From positions 5,696,273 to 5,760,272 of the forward strand of contig OX291561.1 of assembly GCA_946406115.1 (NCBI GenBank): DNA of 64,000 nucleotides. Direction: 5' to 3'. This stretch comes from Apoda limacodes. Lineage: Eukaryota; Arthropoda; Insecta; Lepidoptera; Limacodidae. The notes beneath the pieces are model-generated. The model had not been told where the DNA came from. It made no database searches and saw only the letters and a program-made list of their open reading frames with translations. The position numbers were made by a program, and so were the translations under genes. Position 1 is the stretch's first letter, and every line of letters starts with the position of its first letter. Positions 15,701 through 30,700 of this stretch are shown here, piece after piece.

Positions 15701-18700
15701 CAAACAGTAACTAATTTATTGGGTCGACTTTAAATTAACTGTCCCATACTTTTAATATACCTCCCTAAACATTGATTTAGCGGAAAATGTCGACGATAGT
15801 ACTGACTAGCTTTTGCTAGTGGCTCCACCCGCGAGTTATTTATTGATTACCGTGGGATACCTACCTGGTCCTTTTGAGTTATCCCTGTATCAATCCGTTG
15901 CTGCTTCGCTCGACAAAGATAGAAGTTTCACACGCGCATAAATATCGTTTTCAGTGGGAACTTTCGATTAATATAAAATTCTCTTTGCCAAATATTTACC
16001 AATATTTAGCAACAACAAGACTTTTGCCTATGCATATATTTAGATAGGGTTAGGATATTTTAGTAACTATATTTTAATTGTTTGATATACACAGTTCCAT
16101 TATCGTTTGCCAAAATCTGTTTTTGCAACTTTTGACATTGAATATCTTATGACATTGTTGGTTTGGGATTAACAATAATAATAATAATAACAGATAAATG
16201 AAAATTTAGGTTACCTAGATGATTTTAGAATTTTATACATAAAATTACTAGACTATAATGTTCTCACCAGTAGCCTTGTATGGCGTTAACTCTAGGTTTT
16301 TGTTAGACCATTCACCAAGCATCTTGTCCAGGGACTGCTCTATAACGTACTCCTTGCTTGCGAGCTCTCCGATATCAGCTATAAGCTCGCCGTGTGCGCC
16401 CATGCCTTGCTTCAGGCACATCTGGAATGTCTGCTTCTCGTTCATCGTCACCGTTATACCTGGAAATATCAGTATCAACCGTACTAGAATAACTTTTTGT
16501 TTGTTCAAAATCCGTAAATAAAAAAAAATCGAAGAACCAAAGTTATCCGATATAACATCAAATATTCAAGAAGCTGATATCGCAATGATCAGACAATATT
16601 ACTCGTCGTTCTGATCCTTATCAGACTCATACGTCAACACTGTTGGGGCACGGCCTACCCTTACCGAGGGCGATTTGGGCTATAGTCCACACGCGGGCCC
16701 AGTGCGGATTGTGGACTTCACATACGTCTTTGTTTTTCCTTGATGCATGCAGGTTTCCTCACGATGTTTTCCTTCGCCATAAAGCCAGTGGTGGGAATAA
16801 TCAATGTACTTGAGAAAAACTCATTGGCACACGCAACCTCCGCCACTCAGGACGCAAAGTGAAATCGAAACCCCTCAGCCACTACCGAATACCGATTCGA
16901 TTATTGACCTAAAAGACAGTTTCTCGAACGGCAAACATGGATTGGAAAATGCACCATACTAAGTCTTACCAAGTAGACAGACAACATGTTAGAGCCGTCG
17001 GAAGACACTGAATGCAGGTAGCTAAAGATCAACAGTTGTGTAAATGTTTAACAGTGGACGTCTTTCGGCTAAGATGATAAACTTTCATGTTAAAAGTACA
17101 AAATGAAAAAACTATGTATGGAAAGGGTTAAGTCAAAAATTTTAAAACCTTTATATTATATTGTGTAATTTAAATTAAAACTAAAATAACAGCCCTGGTT
17201 ACAGAGTTCAGAACATGACGGAGGTTAAGGGTTAAGGGTTACCGCTCCACAGTGGATTTTAAAAGCCGAAAAAGTGACATCGCCGTGTTGATAAGAAAAT
17301 CTGTTAGATCTAGGCGCTTGTGATCCTCGACGAGAGCACCCGTGAGCCAAATATGTGTAGTTTTTTTTCTAGAGGAATTATAAAAACGAAAGTATGGCGG
17401 TTAAAAAAATCGATTAATTACTCCTAACAGATACCTGCGACTGGGAACCTTATGGCGTAGCATTGTATGCCTCGTAAACACCTAAATTTCAAAAGCTAAT
17501 TGGCAGACCTACTCGCAGTAGTTGAACATAGTTTCAAATATTAAAAGTTTCCTTAAAAGGAAAAAAGGAACTCTTATAGGATCACTTTGTTGTCCGTCTA
17601 TCTGTATGTATCTCTGTCTGTCAAGACCCTTCTTTAGGTACGCGTAAATGTATCACGTTGAAATTAATATCAAATACTAAGGTCTGCGGTCCCTTGAAGC
17701 CGTAAAAAAATAAGCTTCTAAGTCAACTCAATAAAAAATACGGCCGAAATACGACCATTTTTGTCGCATATTTTGGCATTTACAAACAAATCAACACCTT
17801 TGGGGTACTTTCCGGTGTCCTAGAATCATGAAATTTGATATGAAGAAAGTTCTTACATCACAGATAAAGGAAAAAATCTAAAATTTTAATTTGTATAACT
17901 CAATAAAAAAAAAAGATTTATCTGTCTATCCGTCAAGACCCTTTTACTTAGGAACGCGAGGAGGTATCAAGTTGAAATTAATATGAAATAGTTAAGTCTA
18001 CGGGCACTTAATGTTGTAGACAATCAAGTTTCTAAGTCAATGTGAAAAAAATATGCCCAAAATACGGTAATTTTTATCGCATATTGTGATACAAATAAAT
18101 CAAAACCTACTTCCCGTTTACCTAGGAGACTTTTTTATATATGGCAAAATGCCTTTGATATATATAATTAACTTATTAGAAATAAAGACTGAGACTTTGG
18201 CACATAGGTGTTCTCGTCGTGGATCATAAATCAAGAGATCTAATAGATTTCGAAATTGACTCGACAATGTCACTTTTTGGCTTCTAAGATCCACTGTGCG
18301 CGCTCTACATCAAAACCTGTAAAAATCTGTTCGTGCTTGCGTTGGCGCGAGCAAGTGTGAATTGATCCTAATAATAAATGCAAATACTTATTTGGATTTT
18401 TATTTTGATTCCGAAAAAAAAAATAGTATAGATTCTGGGCACACGGAATACTTTTAATCCTGGAAGGGATCACGAATGTAAAACATAGTCCAAAGATTTT
18501 ATTACACACGCGAAGTTTCGGGTGTTCGTAAGTGTATAAATAAATAAATAAATTACGAACCAGCTTTCTGCATGAACTCAGACCAATGCCTGTCTTTCAT
18601 GCCGGGATTGCGGACTGCTTGCAGAATAGGTATCAGTGGGCGGAACTGGTCTATATGATCCTAAAATTCAAAAGGTTTAGTGTATTTAAAGTGACTAAAA

Positions 18701-21700
18701 CGCATCTAATGACCATAAAGCTTTAAATACTTGTTGGTGGCTATTACCTTCTTTCGTATAAATAATATTCCGTATTTACATAAAAGGAGCCTGTAGGCTG
18801 TTAACCCACATGAATACAGTGCGGTGTGGTAAAGTTTATGTCTTATTTAGTACAATACATTGCTATTTCAAGGATACCATTAAAAATTTACTTATATTAT
18901 AAATGTGAGATTATGTATGGATGGATGTTTGTTTTAAATCACGCTTCAACCATTGAACGGATCAGGATGGAACTTGGGACACATATAGGTGAGGTCCTGG
19001 AATAGGACAGGCTACTTTTTCTGTTGGTAAATTCAATAGTTCCCGCGGGAATAACCATGACCGAGCTTTTTTTTTTTTTTTATACCACTAAGGTGGCAAA
19101 CAAGCTTACGGCCCGCCTGATGGTAAGCGGTCACCGTAGCCTATGGACGCTTGCAACACCAGGGGTATCACTTGCGCGTTGCCGACCCTTCAGAAATCTA
19201 ATAACTTCTTTCTTGAAGAACTCCATACTGTAGTCCTTGCAGAAAACCTTGGCAGGGAGCTCATTGCACAACTTAAGCGTTCGCGGGAGGAAGTTTCTCT
19301 GAAACCGCACTGTACGCGACCATTTAGGTTCTAAAGTGTGAGAATGAATTCCCTGCCGATGGCGAGCGGTGCGATGGTAGAAAGTAGCCGTGGGCATCAT
19401 TTCGAACAATTCCTCAGAACACAACCCATTGTACAAGCGGTAGAACACACACAGTGAGGCAAAGTCTCTCCTCAGACTTAAGGGCTCGATACCGCAAGTG
19501 AGTTTGGGATCGTCGACAATTCTCACAGCCCGTCGTTGAACCGAGTCAAAAGGGTCAAGCTGGTATCCGGGTGCACCTGCCCAGAGATGGCAGCAGTACT
19601 CCATATGGGGCCGAACTTGCGACTTGTAAAGTAACAACCTTTGCCCCGACGTGAAGTACTGCTTCGCTCTGTTGAGTACACCAAGTTTTTTGGACGCCAG
19701 CTTTACCTTATCTTGTAAATGATCTCGGAACTGAACATCGCTGGAGATGTCGACACCAAGGATCCCAATGCTCTTGGAGATGGAGAGGGGAGTGTTCTGG
19801 AATTGTGGGACCACAGTGAATGGAGTTTTCTTAGCGGTGAACGCGCACACTTGTGTCTTTGTAGGGTTGAATCGGACCAAGTTTACCCGTCCCCAGTCAG
19901 AGACCTGGGACAGTGTGGTCTCGATTTGAGACACAAGTTCTCCGCGGTTTTCCTCCACAACGGAACGAGGGATGTTTGCACGACCCGTGTAAAAAGCGTC
20001 TCCAGTACTGTCATCTGCATAGCAATGTATGTTGTTGATGTCCAACATGTCATTGATATGCAGTAGAAACAGCGTAGGAGACAGCACAGAGCCTTGCGGG
20101 ACACCAGCATTAATGTCCATGCTATCAGAGCAACTACCGTCAACTACAGTTCGTATGCGTCTGCCGGACAAAAAGCTAGCCACCCATTTGCACAAACCCT
20201 CGGGCACTCCGTAAGATGGCAACTTCGATAGAGGACGCGGTGCCAGACCCGATCGAACGCCTTCGCTATGTCCAGGCTACATGCCAATGCCTCCCCCTGA
20301 CTCTCAATGGCTAGTGCCCATCGGTGTGTGAGATACACTAGAAGGTCACCAGTCGAGCGACCGTGGCGAAAGCCATATTGACGGTCACTGACCAGATCGT
20401 GTACTTCTAGGTATCTTAGAAGCTGTGTGTTGATCACACGCTCCATCACCTTAGAGAGGAGAGAGGTAATAGCGATAGGCCTGTAATTCGATGGATCTGA
20501 TCTATCGCCCTTTTTGGGCACCGGGTGCACATTCGCAGTCTTCCATGTAGACGGAAATTGCCTAGTGTGGTAGGAAAGCGCGAAGAGGCGCGTGAGTACA
20601 GGACATTACTCAGGAGCACACTGCTTAAGCACCACTGCTGGTATACCGTCTGGCCCACTCGACTTATGAACGTCTAGAGAAAGCAACGCCCGCCTGACCT
20701 CCCGCTGCGTTATGGAGATTTCCGGCATGGACTTACCGCACCACGGTATAGTAGGTGGTACAGCGCCTTCATCGTTCATATTCGAGTTCGAGGCAAAGAG
20801 ACTGCCCAGTAGATCGGCTTTCTCTTTAGCACTATGGGCCAAGTCACCATCGGTCTTTCGCAGTGGTGGTAACGACGACTGGCAGAAGTTTCCTTCGGCA
20901 GCTTTGGCAAGCGACCAGAAAGCACGACTCCCAGAAGGATAGCTCGCTAGTCGCCCACCTATTTTGCCGATGAATTGGAATTTTGCTCTGGCAGTTGCTT
21001 TCTTACTGAACCTCGAGGCAGCATTTAATTTGCGTTTTAACTCTGAAATATTCGGATCCTTATTAAAACGAGCCGTGGTCCAAGCCTCATATGCATTTTG
21101 CTTAAGAATTTTAGCTTTTCTGCTAGACCTATTAAACCACGGTCGTTTTTTGACGCCGGCAGCTACTCGCGGGTTAGGAATATAGCATTCCATACCAGCA
21201 AGGATTGTCTCAGTGACTGCGGCTGCGCAGACGTCAGGATCTTCTGAGTTAAAGCAGATCTGCCTCCACGGGTACGATGCGTAAAATTCACGCAATCCAT
21301 CCCAGTCTGCCGACTTATAGTGCCACACACGACGCCAGTTAGTTGGCCCAGAAGGATCAGGTTGTGTGCATGACACTTGAGTCCGAACGAGACAGTGGTC
21401 CGAGGAGCCAAGAGGCGCATCCACTGAGACGGAGTACCCGTCCGGACGAGTAGTCAGCAGAAGGTCCAGTAAGGAGCTCGTATGTTCCTCTATATCTGGT
21501 ATTCTCGTTGGAGAAAGTACCAGCTGAGAGAATCCATAGGTCAGAGCAAATTCATGAGCAGATATCCCAGCATAGTTATTGGTTCGAGAACTGAGCCACT
21601 CGCGATGGTGGGCGTTAAAGTCTCCCAAAATAACTAGTTCTGCTGTGGGATATTGCTCTAGAACTTTGTCAGTCGTCAAACTCAGGTGCGTGAAGAGTCG

Positions 21701-24700
21701 AGTTACGTCCGTGTCACCGCTATGAGACCTGTATAGGCACGCATAGATACGAGTGTGGCCGCCGTAATCTACGCGCACCCACAATATCGACAGGTCCCTG
21801 TCTTCAAGGCTATGAAGGCGGCGACAGCAGATATCCTCCCGGACGAACATACATACACCGGCACGACTCATAAAATTGTGTTCGAGTTTGTAGCCGGGAT
21901 AGTGAAGGTATGATGTGTCGGCCGGGCAGGATATCTGCGTCTCCGTTAGGAAAAGAATGGTCGGCTGCGCAGTTTCGAGATGGTGGTGGACTGCGTTAAG
22001 ATTTGCGTGAATACCCCTGATGTTGCAAAAATCCACATTATATGTGGATGGAGTAGCCGCTGTGCAAACTCTTTTCTTTTTCTGTCTTCTGGCCATAATA
22101 TATATAAAAAAAAGTTACTAAGACTAAGGATGAAGATTCACTGCACAGACAGCATAGAGGACAAAGGGTGCAGTTCTAAGACTGCCGAAGCTCGCCACAG
22201 ATGATACGGTTGCTGGCACGGCGGGCGGAAGGGCCCCTGATCCCCCTTTGTTGTAGTAGCCGGGTCCACTCCGGTCTCCTTCTCCGGCACGACTACCACT
22301 TCAGATACTTTACACAGGCTGGCGAATCAGCCTCCCAGGGCGGAGATTAAGTGATCCCTGGGTTCGGGATCCCGTTCAACCTGCGGGCGGCCAGCGGTCA
22401 GCCGTTTCATCAGGTCTCCCTGACCGCCAAACCAGCACGCCGCGTCTACGCCGAGTATGACAGCAACAAGCACCGCCGGTCCTCCGCTGTCCGCGCAGCG
22501 AATCCTCAAAGAGCTCTGGCAACCTTACTCACCGCCAGGAACACAACACTACTCAATGTTAGTGTTATTATGGCCGCGGTTTTCTGTAAGGTGGAGGTAC
22601 TTCCCCAGTTCGGGCCGCTCATTCGAGCAAGTACTCGCTATGCCCTGCTTAGTTGTTCGGGTGGCTTATTCGAGCGAGTACTTGCAGTGCCCTACCTACC
22701 TCGCTTAAACAAACTATAGCTTGCTATAGCTAACTTCATTAGTACAATTAAGAAGTTCCACGCTAATAACCGCATTAAAGGCGGACGGAGCCACTGGCAA
22801 AATTTAGTCAATAATATATTTCAAAATGATTTTTTTTATAATGCTGTTATTAAATCGGCTTTGAATACTAGCAATTTAATTGGAACAAATTGTTTTCGGT
22901 TGATTCATTAATTTTTTATTTATTATATATTTTAATAAGATCATGCAAGCCATCTTTGAAATAGCAATAATTAGTTCATGTAACACTTTCAAATCTATTA
23001 CTAATATAGTGTAGTTAACTCACCCTTATAGTCAATGCGACGGACTGCACCTTGGGCAGGTCAGCGAAAGTTCGGACGCACTTGAGAATCGTCTTGTAGT
23101 AATCATTGATGAGTGGTTCGATAGCGTCTGCGTCTACGTACATCAACGGATTGTCCATCCACACCTCACGAGATTTCAGGAAATCTTTGATAATAAAAAC
23201 ATTTAAATACAGCAACTGGCTGGAAGACTATGTACCTTTTGATATGTATGTTTCTTTTGCCTTGTGGTTTGACGTTGAAAGTATGTGTCAGTTTAGAAGT
23301 GTCGCATTGGTTTGGTTTGTTATTAATTTGCATTTAATTTGTGTAAAATATAAATATTAGTAAGTTATACCACCATCGTATCATTTTACGGCCACAAAAT
23401 TATACAGTCCTATCGCTCGTTAACAGCAACCTTATGTCGCTGAATCTAGAAGCAAAGATACAGCGCACAAACAATTGCGTTTCCTGGGGATACCTTGTAT
23501 TGAGGCGAAACACGTGTTGACAAGTTATTTCAGAAGGTAAAGAGTACAAGAAAAAAGAAAGTTGGACGTTACTTTAGTCCAGTCCAATATATTCAAATTT
23601 ATTTCTCAAAAATAGGATATCATATCACTTTTTTTAAAGTCAATAAACTATAAGTTACTAGTTACTACCCTTTTAAAGTCAAAATAGCGCTCTGGTGAGA
23701 AGAAACGGTGAAAGAAACTCTCCAGCCGTCGCTCTCTTAATTTTAATTAATTAATACAAATTATCAAGTAAATTATCTTTCAAGGTCATCAAGGTAGTCT
23801 TTAATTGTGTAATAAGCTTTTTCGACAAGTTTTCTTGTATTGTACCAGAAACAGCGACGCAGAACTAAAATGTTTGGTGAAAAGAGGCTGTATCCCACTG
23901 TATGATGAGGCTATGTGTCGAGAGTAAAAGTGATATAAGTTGTGGCGTGATACATACAAAACTCACAGTCACAGAGTTATATCCATGAAGATATAGATAG
24001 GAGTTTTTTTTTGTGTACGCGTTTATTTGAAGCAATTGAAGATAAAGCAATTATGATGATTCTGAATATAGTTCTATAAAGTCTCGTGTTGGCAATAGAA
24101 TTGTAAACTTAGTCCTACGTATAAAATTTAAACAATCCACAAACCAGAAGCAGTGACCCAAAGGTTTCTGTACGGTTCGAACTCCTTGATGAGTCGAATC
24201 AAGTCCACAAATGGTACGACAGGCTGCCCAAACAACTTCTGTCGCTGGTTCAGCACTCTGCCCCAGTCCTGACCCTCTTTCATGCCTTTCCAGGCTTTCT
24301 TTATATCATTAGCTATTTCGTGGACCTGGAGAAGTAATCTTATGTAAGATTAAAAGATTAAAACTTAATTTTAAATTATACGTTTCAGAAGCTTATCCGT
24401 CACAAAAAAATACCCAGTTTGTTATTTTAGGCAAATTAGGCTTTAAGGCTAATTATCATTAGGCGCGATGTCATTTTATAATACCAACCCCTTTCACCAC
24501 ATCAATCACAGCTTTTATATCTTCAGTATTTCAAATCATCATCATTGCTATAAAGGGGTCCAATTATATGCATTACGTACATTCTATACTCCGTTTGTCC
24601 GGCACTAGTTGCTCTGATCGGTCCTAGATCTGCATTTTGCACTTTCAGATACGTTACCATTTTTATTATTTTGTCTACTAGTAACTCAAATGTTAAATTG

Positions 24701-27700
24701 TAGTTTATTATATAAGTAATAATCTTAATCTTACCTATGTTATTAGAAATGATAAAATCTTAGTGGAAATAACTAAAGTAATAATGATATTGACAACTCG
24801 CCTTAGAGATGTCATTCTGCAGAGTGAGCTGCATGCACTGCGCCGTGAACAAGTCGATCTTGTCGAACAACGTCAGCTCATCCTGCTGGTGAAGTTTCCA
24901 GAACTTCTCCTGTTCTTCTTCTAAGAATTCGTTAGTTAAAACTACCTGTTTATAACAAAAATATTATAATACAAGCTTTATAACGGTAACCTATCGATGT
25001 TCCGAAGTACTTTTTATGAACGACTTGCTAGATTGAAGTCATATTGACACAATGGTTCATAGCTATGTAAGGTTTTGCCTATAGAAGGCGCTGTAGTCAT
25101 TATTCTATACTAAAACACAAAAACTGGGCCCAATATGGGGCGTTGCGGTCCAGTTATTAATAAAATGTATATTCTAACCGTGGTTGAGGGAAACAGCTGG
25201 TCGATACATAGTATAAAACAACGTCGTCTGTAGCGATGTCCGCTTAGATCTTTTTAACTACGCAACGGATTTTAATGCCGTTTTCATCGTATTCAAGAGG
25301 ATTATTTATACGTATAGTTAATTATTGTTTTGTGTTAATCTGTTGACTCCCGAGCAGCCTATTTGGTAGTATGGCTGGCTGCTGTGCAGAGGATGTGGGT
25401 TCGATTTCCGCACTGGAACATTAATGTGATAAACATTTGTGTTTGTCTTGAGTCTGGGTGAATTTATTTAATTATTATTGTTAATATCAAGTGACAATGA
25501 CTCATGTGTTAGAAAAACTTATAATATATATATATATATATATATGGTTAGTATAGTTATCAAAATTACATTTTTCTATTATTATTATTAATATGAATAT
25601 ATAAAACAACACAAGTAGCTTAAACTATCTATCAATTCCATTCGAGACTTCGCGACAGCAATTTAAGTACACGTAATCTAGCCTGGTCTCGATCATACTC
25701 AGGACGCTGTTGGCAATGGCCCGCACCCTGCGCACCAGTGATGGCCACCGTTTTCGCATAGTGGCGTAGAAGAAGTCGACTCGCGTCTCAGCGAACATAC
25801 CTGATGCGCTGCAGAAACGATACAGCCCCAACAGCACCCTGAATGCGTTATTATATTGCACTCGGAAAGCGTTATAGGACTTTTGAGTATATGAAGCCTG
25901 CTCGTAAAAAGGAAGTGCAGTGAGCTCGAAATAAAGAGACTTTTACTTTGCATGGCGATAATTGTTCAAGATATAAAAAATAAGCCGTCAAGAAGCTTTA
26001 CATCGCGTACGCTGGTTAAGAGTTCCATACATTTCAAACAGATGGCGGTGTTAGTTGGTTTATCGACATAACCATGTCCGGATTCTATACATTTCCAACA
26101 GTTGGCGGTGTAAGTTACGATAATAATAGAAATCCGCGCGGGTGTAGACGTGGGTTGTAGCTACTCCTTTGTTGTAACAAAGGGCGCGACAGCGCAACAA
26201 CTTTAAGGGCAAAACAACCTCTACCGGGCCAGCTAGTATGTAATAAAATAAGATTTATGTTGTTATGTCATGTGATAATTTGACACTTTACCTGATTATT
26301 TATATTCAACGGCCAGCCTACAGCTTCCCACAAAGCATTGAAGTCGTCGTTATCCAATGGTGTGAAGAAGGCATCTAGCACTTCGTAGTCCTTAAAAAAA
26401 TGCATTGTTTAAGTTCAATAGATAGGTGAACCCATATATCTTTTTTGCATGTGTCAAAAATATTTAAAAGAAGGAAGCCGCAGGAAGTCTATATTAAAAT
26501 AAAAGATTTTTTGTGTTTCAAACCACATGTCCAATTTGTGTACCTAATTTCATCTGACTCCGAACAGCCTATTTCACTATAAATATCTAAATTTTCATTC
26601 ATTCATTTTTTTTCCAATTGCATCTCAGCAAATATGTAGTAGAGTAATTTCTTTTGGTTTTGAAATTAAAGTATCTATTTAAAAAAAAAGTTCTCAGTTT
26701 TTTAGTGTTGTGAGTCTTTTCATTTATAACCATTTCCTATATTCTCATAAAACGTTTTTTTTTTCAGAGGAAGACGAAAAACTTAAATGCATAATATGAC
26801 TTACCGAATTGGCCTTCTTCATGTTATCTTCTTGCTGCTTCAGTGTGAATGGGATAGACTCCATCCACTCCCGTATCTCGAAGACATGCTCAATGGTATT
26901 CGGTTTCTCTCCCAGTTTCCTTATCACGCCCTTGTACGCCAAGATCACGTCGTCTACAGTGATGCGGACCTCCTCCGCCCACATAACTAGTAAAGCTTTA
27001 ATTATTTCCGTCCGCTTTGCTATAAGCATTTGCTGCGAAGAGTTTTGTAGAATTATTCGATAATACCAATATAGTCAGGCGATTTCTAGTAATTTTGTTA
27101 AACTAAAATTAGCTCATGTATATAGTTCGCCATGTTAGTTTAAATTAAAAAACTAATTAAGTGTTTGGGCAGCTGAAATAATGTATTGGCACTCATTATA
27201 TGATCAATATTTTTAGAATGCACTCATATTCTATCAATGGCCTAAGTTTTACTATATCCATGGCATGTTTTCAAATTGTAAGCGTGACATTGATGTTTCG
27301 CTTATTACCTTGAGTGTGTCTATATTTAAGGCAAAGGGTCCAATGTTAATAAACTGCGGCAGGCGCCATATTAGGTCCTGCTTTTCGTCGTAGTGCATCT
27401 GAACTTCGGCTCGCGTCTCACTGGCTGTGTGCTTTTCTTCGCGAAAGTTTCTAAAATTTGTTTACATATAATAGAATAGGGTATATAAAATAGACAAAAT
27501 TTAAATTAAACAACAGAGTTGTTACTCTTCTGTTGGATATTCTTTTAAACGACTACGTTTCATTGATTAATTTTGAGTTCAGTCACCTCAAAATAATGCC
27601 TAGTTGTTTGATGTATTGTTATCATTGTGTTTGCATTGTTCAACACTCCCCTTCAACACTTTAATTTTTAGGTTTCCGTCCAATCGCAAAATATAATTAC

Positions 27701-30700
27701 GGCTTATTATCATTTGTTTAAGCGTCGAGCGTTTTTTGGTTTCACCTCTTTTCTTTTTAATACTTTAATCTAATACCGGCCAGGCTTACATCATGAATAG
27801 TTACATATTCAATTACTAACATGGAAGTACAAATTGACAATATTTTTTTTTAAATCATTAATACGTATCCAAAATTAAATTAGTGTAGTGGCCGCAAACC
27901 TAAAATTTATTATCATTTTAATTGTACAGGGGCCAGCAACCCAAAAAAGTACATCAACAATTGTATATAAAAAACCTGCTCGCTACATTTTGCAAATTAG
28001 TTGTTTTTTCCATTTCCCTCAACTTTATATTAAATAGTATTTATTCAGTTTAAACTATGCGTTTCAAATAAGTTAGCTAAATTACCATTAAAAGTGTTTT
28101 TTGATGGATTATGAATCTAGAGATACATCTTTAGATATTTTATCTCATATGCAAATGACGTACATAGCTTTTGCACCCCTACGTCTTACCGCGCTTTACC
28201 TAGGGCGCAGTAAAGCGGTTGCGGTGGAACTTTAACTTTGTAAATGTTTTTTCTGCTTTTTTCTCAAAAAGCTCGTTAAAACCATAGAGAGACGCTTACT
28301 TAGTAACTGATACACTCATAATCTTAATTTGTTTTACAATCAATTTTCTTAATATTTTATGGCGTGAACACACTTGTCCATGTAGCAAAATTCACATAAC
28401 TTACTCTATATACTCTTCAATGTTAAGCATGGATATATCCTTGTAGCACTCGAACTGCCGAAGATACGCTTTAAGTGGTATGACGGCTTGGTGGTATGCC
28501 TTCAGCAGCCGATCACGAAAATCCACTACATTTGGTTCCATTAGACCTACATATCATAATTGATATTAAATATCATATCATAAAATCTAAAAGTAAAAGT
28601 AGCCAATTTGTACGAAAAAACTGAATTTGAAATGTCTCCTCATAAACTGTTAGTAGCGATACCATACAAAACAAAACCTCAAAAATTAGTTCTAAGGGGG
28701 TGTTCTCACCCCTAATAATTGTGGTGAAAAAACCCCTTAAAAAAAGTGAATAATTTAGGTATCAGATATGATAGTCCTATTCAATAACAGCTTATGTTTA
28801 TATTTCTTGGAATTAAGTGTTTTTATGGTTCCGCATCCAAAGGATAAAAAACGGGATCCTATTACTAAGACTTCGCTGTCCGTCCGTCCGTCCGCCTGAC
28901 ACCAGGCATGATTGTTGAGACAGTTGAAACTTTCACAGAAGATGTATTTCTGTTGCCGCTATAACAACAAATACTAAAATACAGAATAAAATTAAATATT
29001 TAAGGGGGCTACCATACAACAAATGTGATTTTTTTCCCACGTTTTTGCTCGCTATTGATAACGGCAACAGGTAGACGCTTAAAATATTCACAAATATACA
29101 AATAAATTAAAATAAAACAAATATTAAAGGGTGCCTTTGATACAAATAACGTGTTTTTTTCCGTTTTTATACATAATGGTACGCAACCCTTCGTGCGCGA
29201 GTCCGACTCGCACTTGGCCGATTATTTTAGATGTAAGGCAATATTAAGTTTGTAACATTGAAAGATGTATTGCTCATATCTTGAAAAAGGTTACCTTTAG
29301 TCTATTCGATTGATAGCCGTTTTGACCACAGTTAATGCGGACGATAAAAATGACAGTGAAAACAAATACTGAAATGTATATACCACATTTCTTTTAAACA
29401 ACCTCTTCCAGCTGCTGCAACTGTATACTAACCAATGGAAGTTAAGAACAACTCCTTGTCAAAGACGAGACCGGTCATGATCATGGGATGTACTTGCGGG
29501 ATGAAGTGGCAGCGGTAAAGCATCTCCCGAAAAAGACGCTGGATCACTATCTAAATACATAATTAACTTAAGTTAATGTTTAACCCTTAACCATCAATTA
29601 GTTGATTGATATTGCGAAACATTTCTTCAAGTTCAGAGCATAATATACCTATACAATAAGGCGCGCTGACATTAAAGAATTATTGGGGAGGGAGTCCTAG
29701 AAATCAAAATAACATCGTAAAATATTGAAGGAGACACTTACATTGGGTAGGCTTCAACACCCTCAGGCTTATTTGACTACCTCGCAGCCTAGTTGGTGGT
29801 GTGGCCGACTGCTGTGGAGAGGGTGTGGGTTCGATTCCCGCACTGGACTAACATTTGTGTTTGCCTTGAGTCTGGGTGTATTTATGTATGAGATAAATGT
29901 ATTAACAAAAAAAAAGTAATATATTTGTATCCGTTGTCTGGTATCCATAAAACAAGCTTTGCTTACTTTGGGGACTGACGGCGCTGTGTGTAATGTAATA
30001 AATAAGTAAATAAAATGAAGTAAGTGCCGCTGTACACATTTGAACAATAACACTGAAATTATGTCACATTACCGACAATTATTATTATAACATAAAATCT
30101 TGAAGTGAATGAGTATATTCACCTGCAGGGATATCTAGAATAACGGTGAAGGACATAATTAATCTCTATTGATAGTTCCCGTATGTAGTAAATAGTAGTT
30201 GTGTAACCAAATATTGTGGAAAGCCACAGACAAAAACATGTCGGGATACAATCGTAAAAAATCATTCGCCTCAAATTGATCAGGCTTGGTGCTGTAATAC
30301 GGCCCTTCAGTAGACATGAGCATAGAGAAGTAGAAGAGTGTCGCAGTGGGGGAGCGGAAGGGAGAGTTGATGAGGTCCGATGAGTCCCACTCGTAGTCCT
30401 CGTCACACCAGTACGTGCAGATACACGGCGTCTCACACAGAGTCACATACATTAACATCGATTGCTCTATGCAGTACCTCAGCGCATACTGAAACCAAAA
30501 TATGGCAATATTACAAAAATTGGCCAAGTGCGAGTCGGACCCGCGCACGAAGGGTTCCGTACCATTATCTATAAAAACGACAAAAAAATCACGTTCGCTG
30601 TATGAGAGCCCCTCTTAAATATTTGTTTTATTTTTTTAATTATTTAGTTTAAATGTGACTATATAACTAAATATTCTGTGAATATTTTAAGCGTCTATTT

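Larger units (their letters stand above)
19069..22720 (-). mobile_element. Nearly full-length non-LTR retrotransposon in intron 22
   Basis: Poly-A tail as the T-run at about 19069-19081, endonuclease/RT ORF at 19131-22096, and an upstream region to about 22720. Relatives in this window lie at 9884-10945, 15253-15466, 49435-49900, 59580-59735 and 60326-60655, all matching its 3' or endonuclease parts. The 5' boundary near 22720 is estimated. Belongs to the APE-endonuclease jockey/CR1-like group; clade not assigned. Confidence 0.88.
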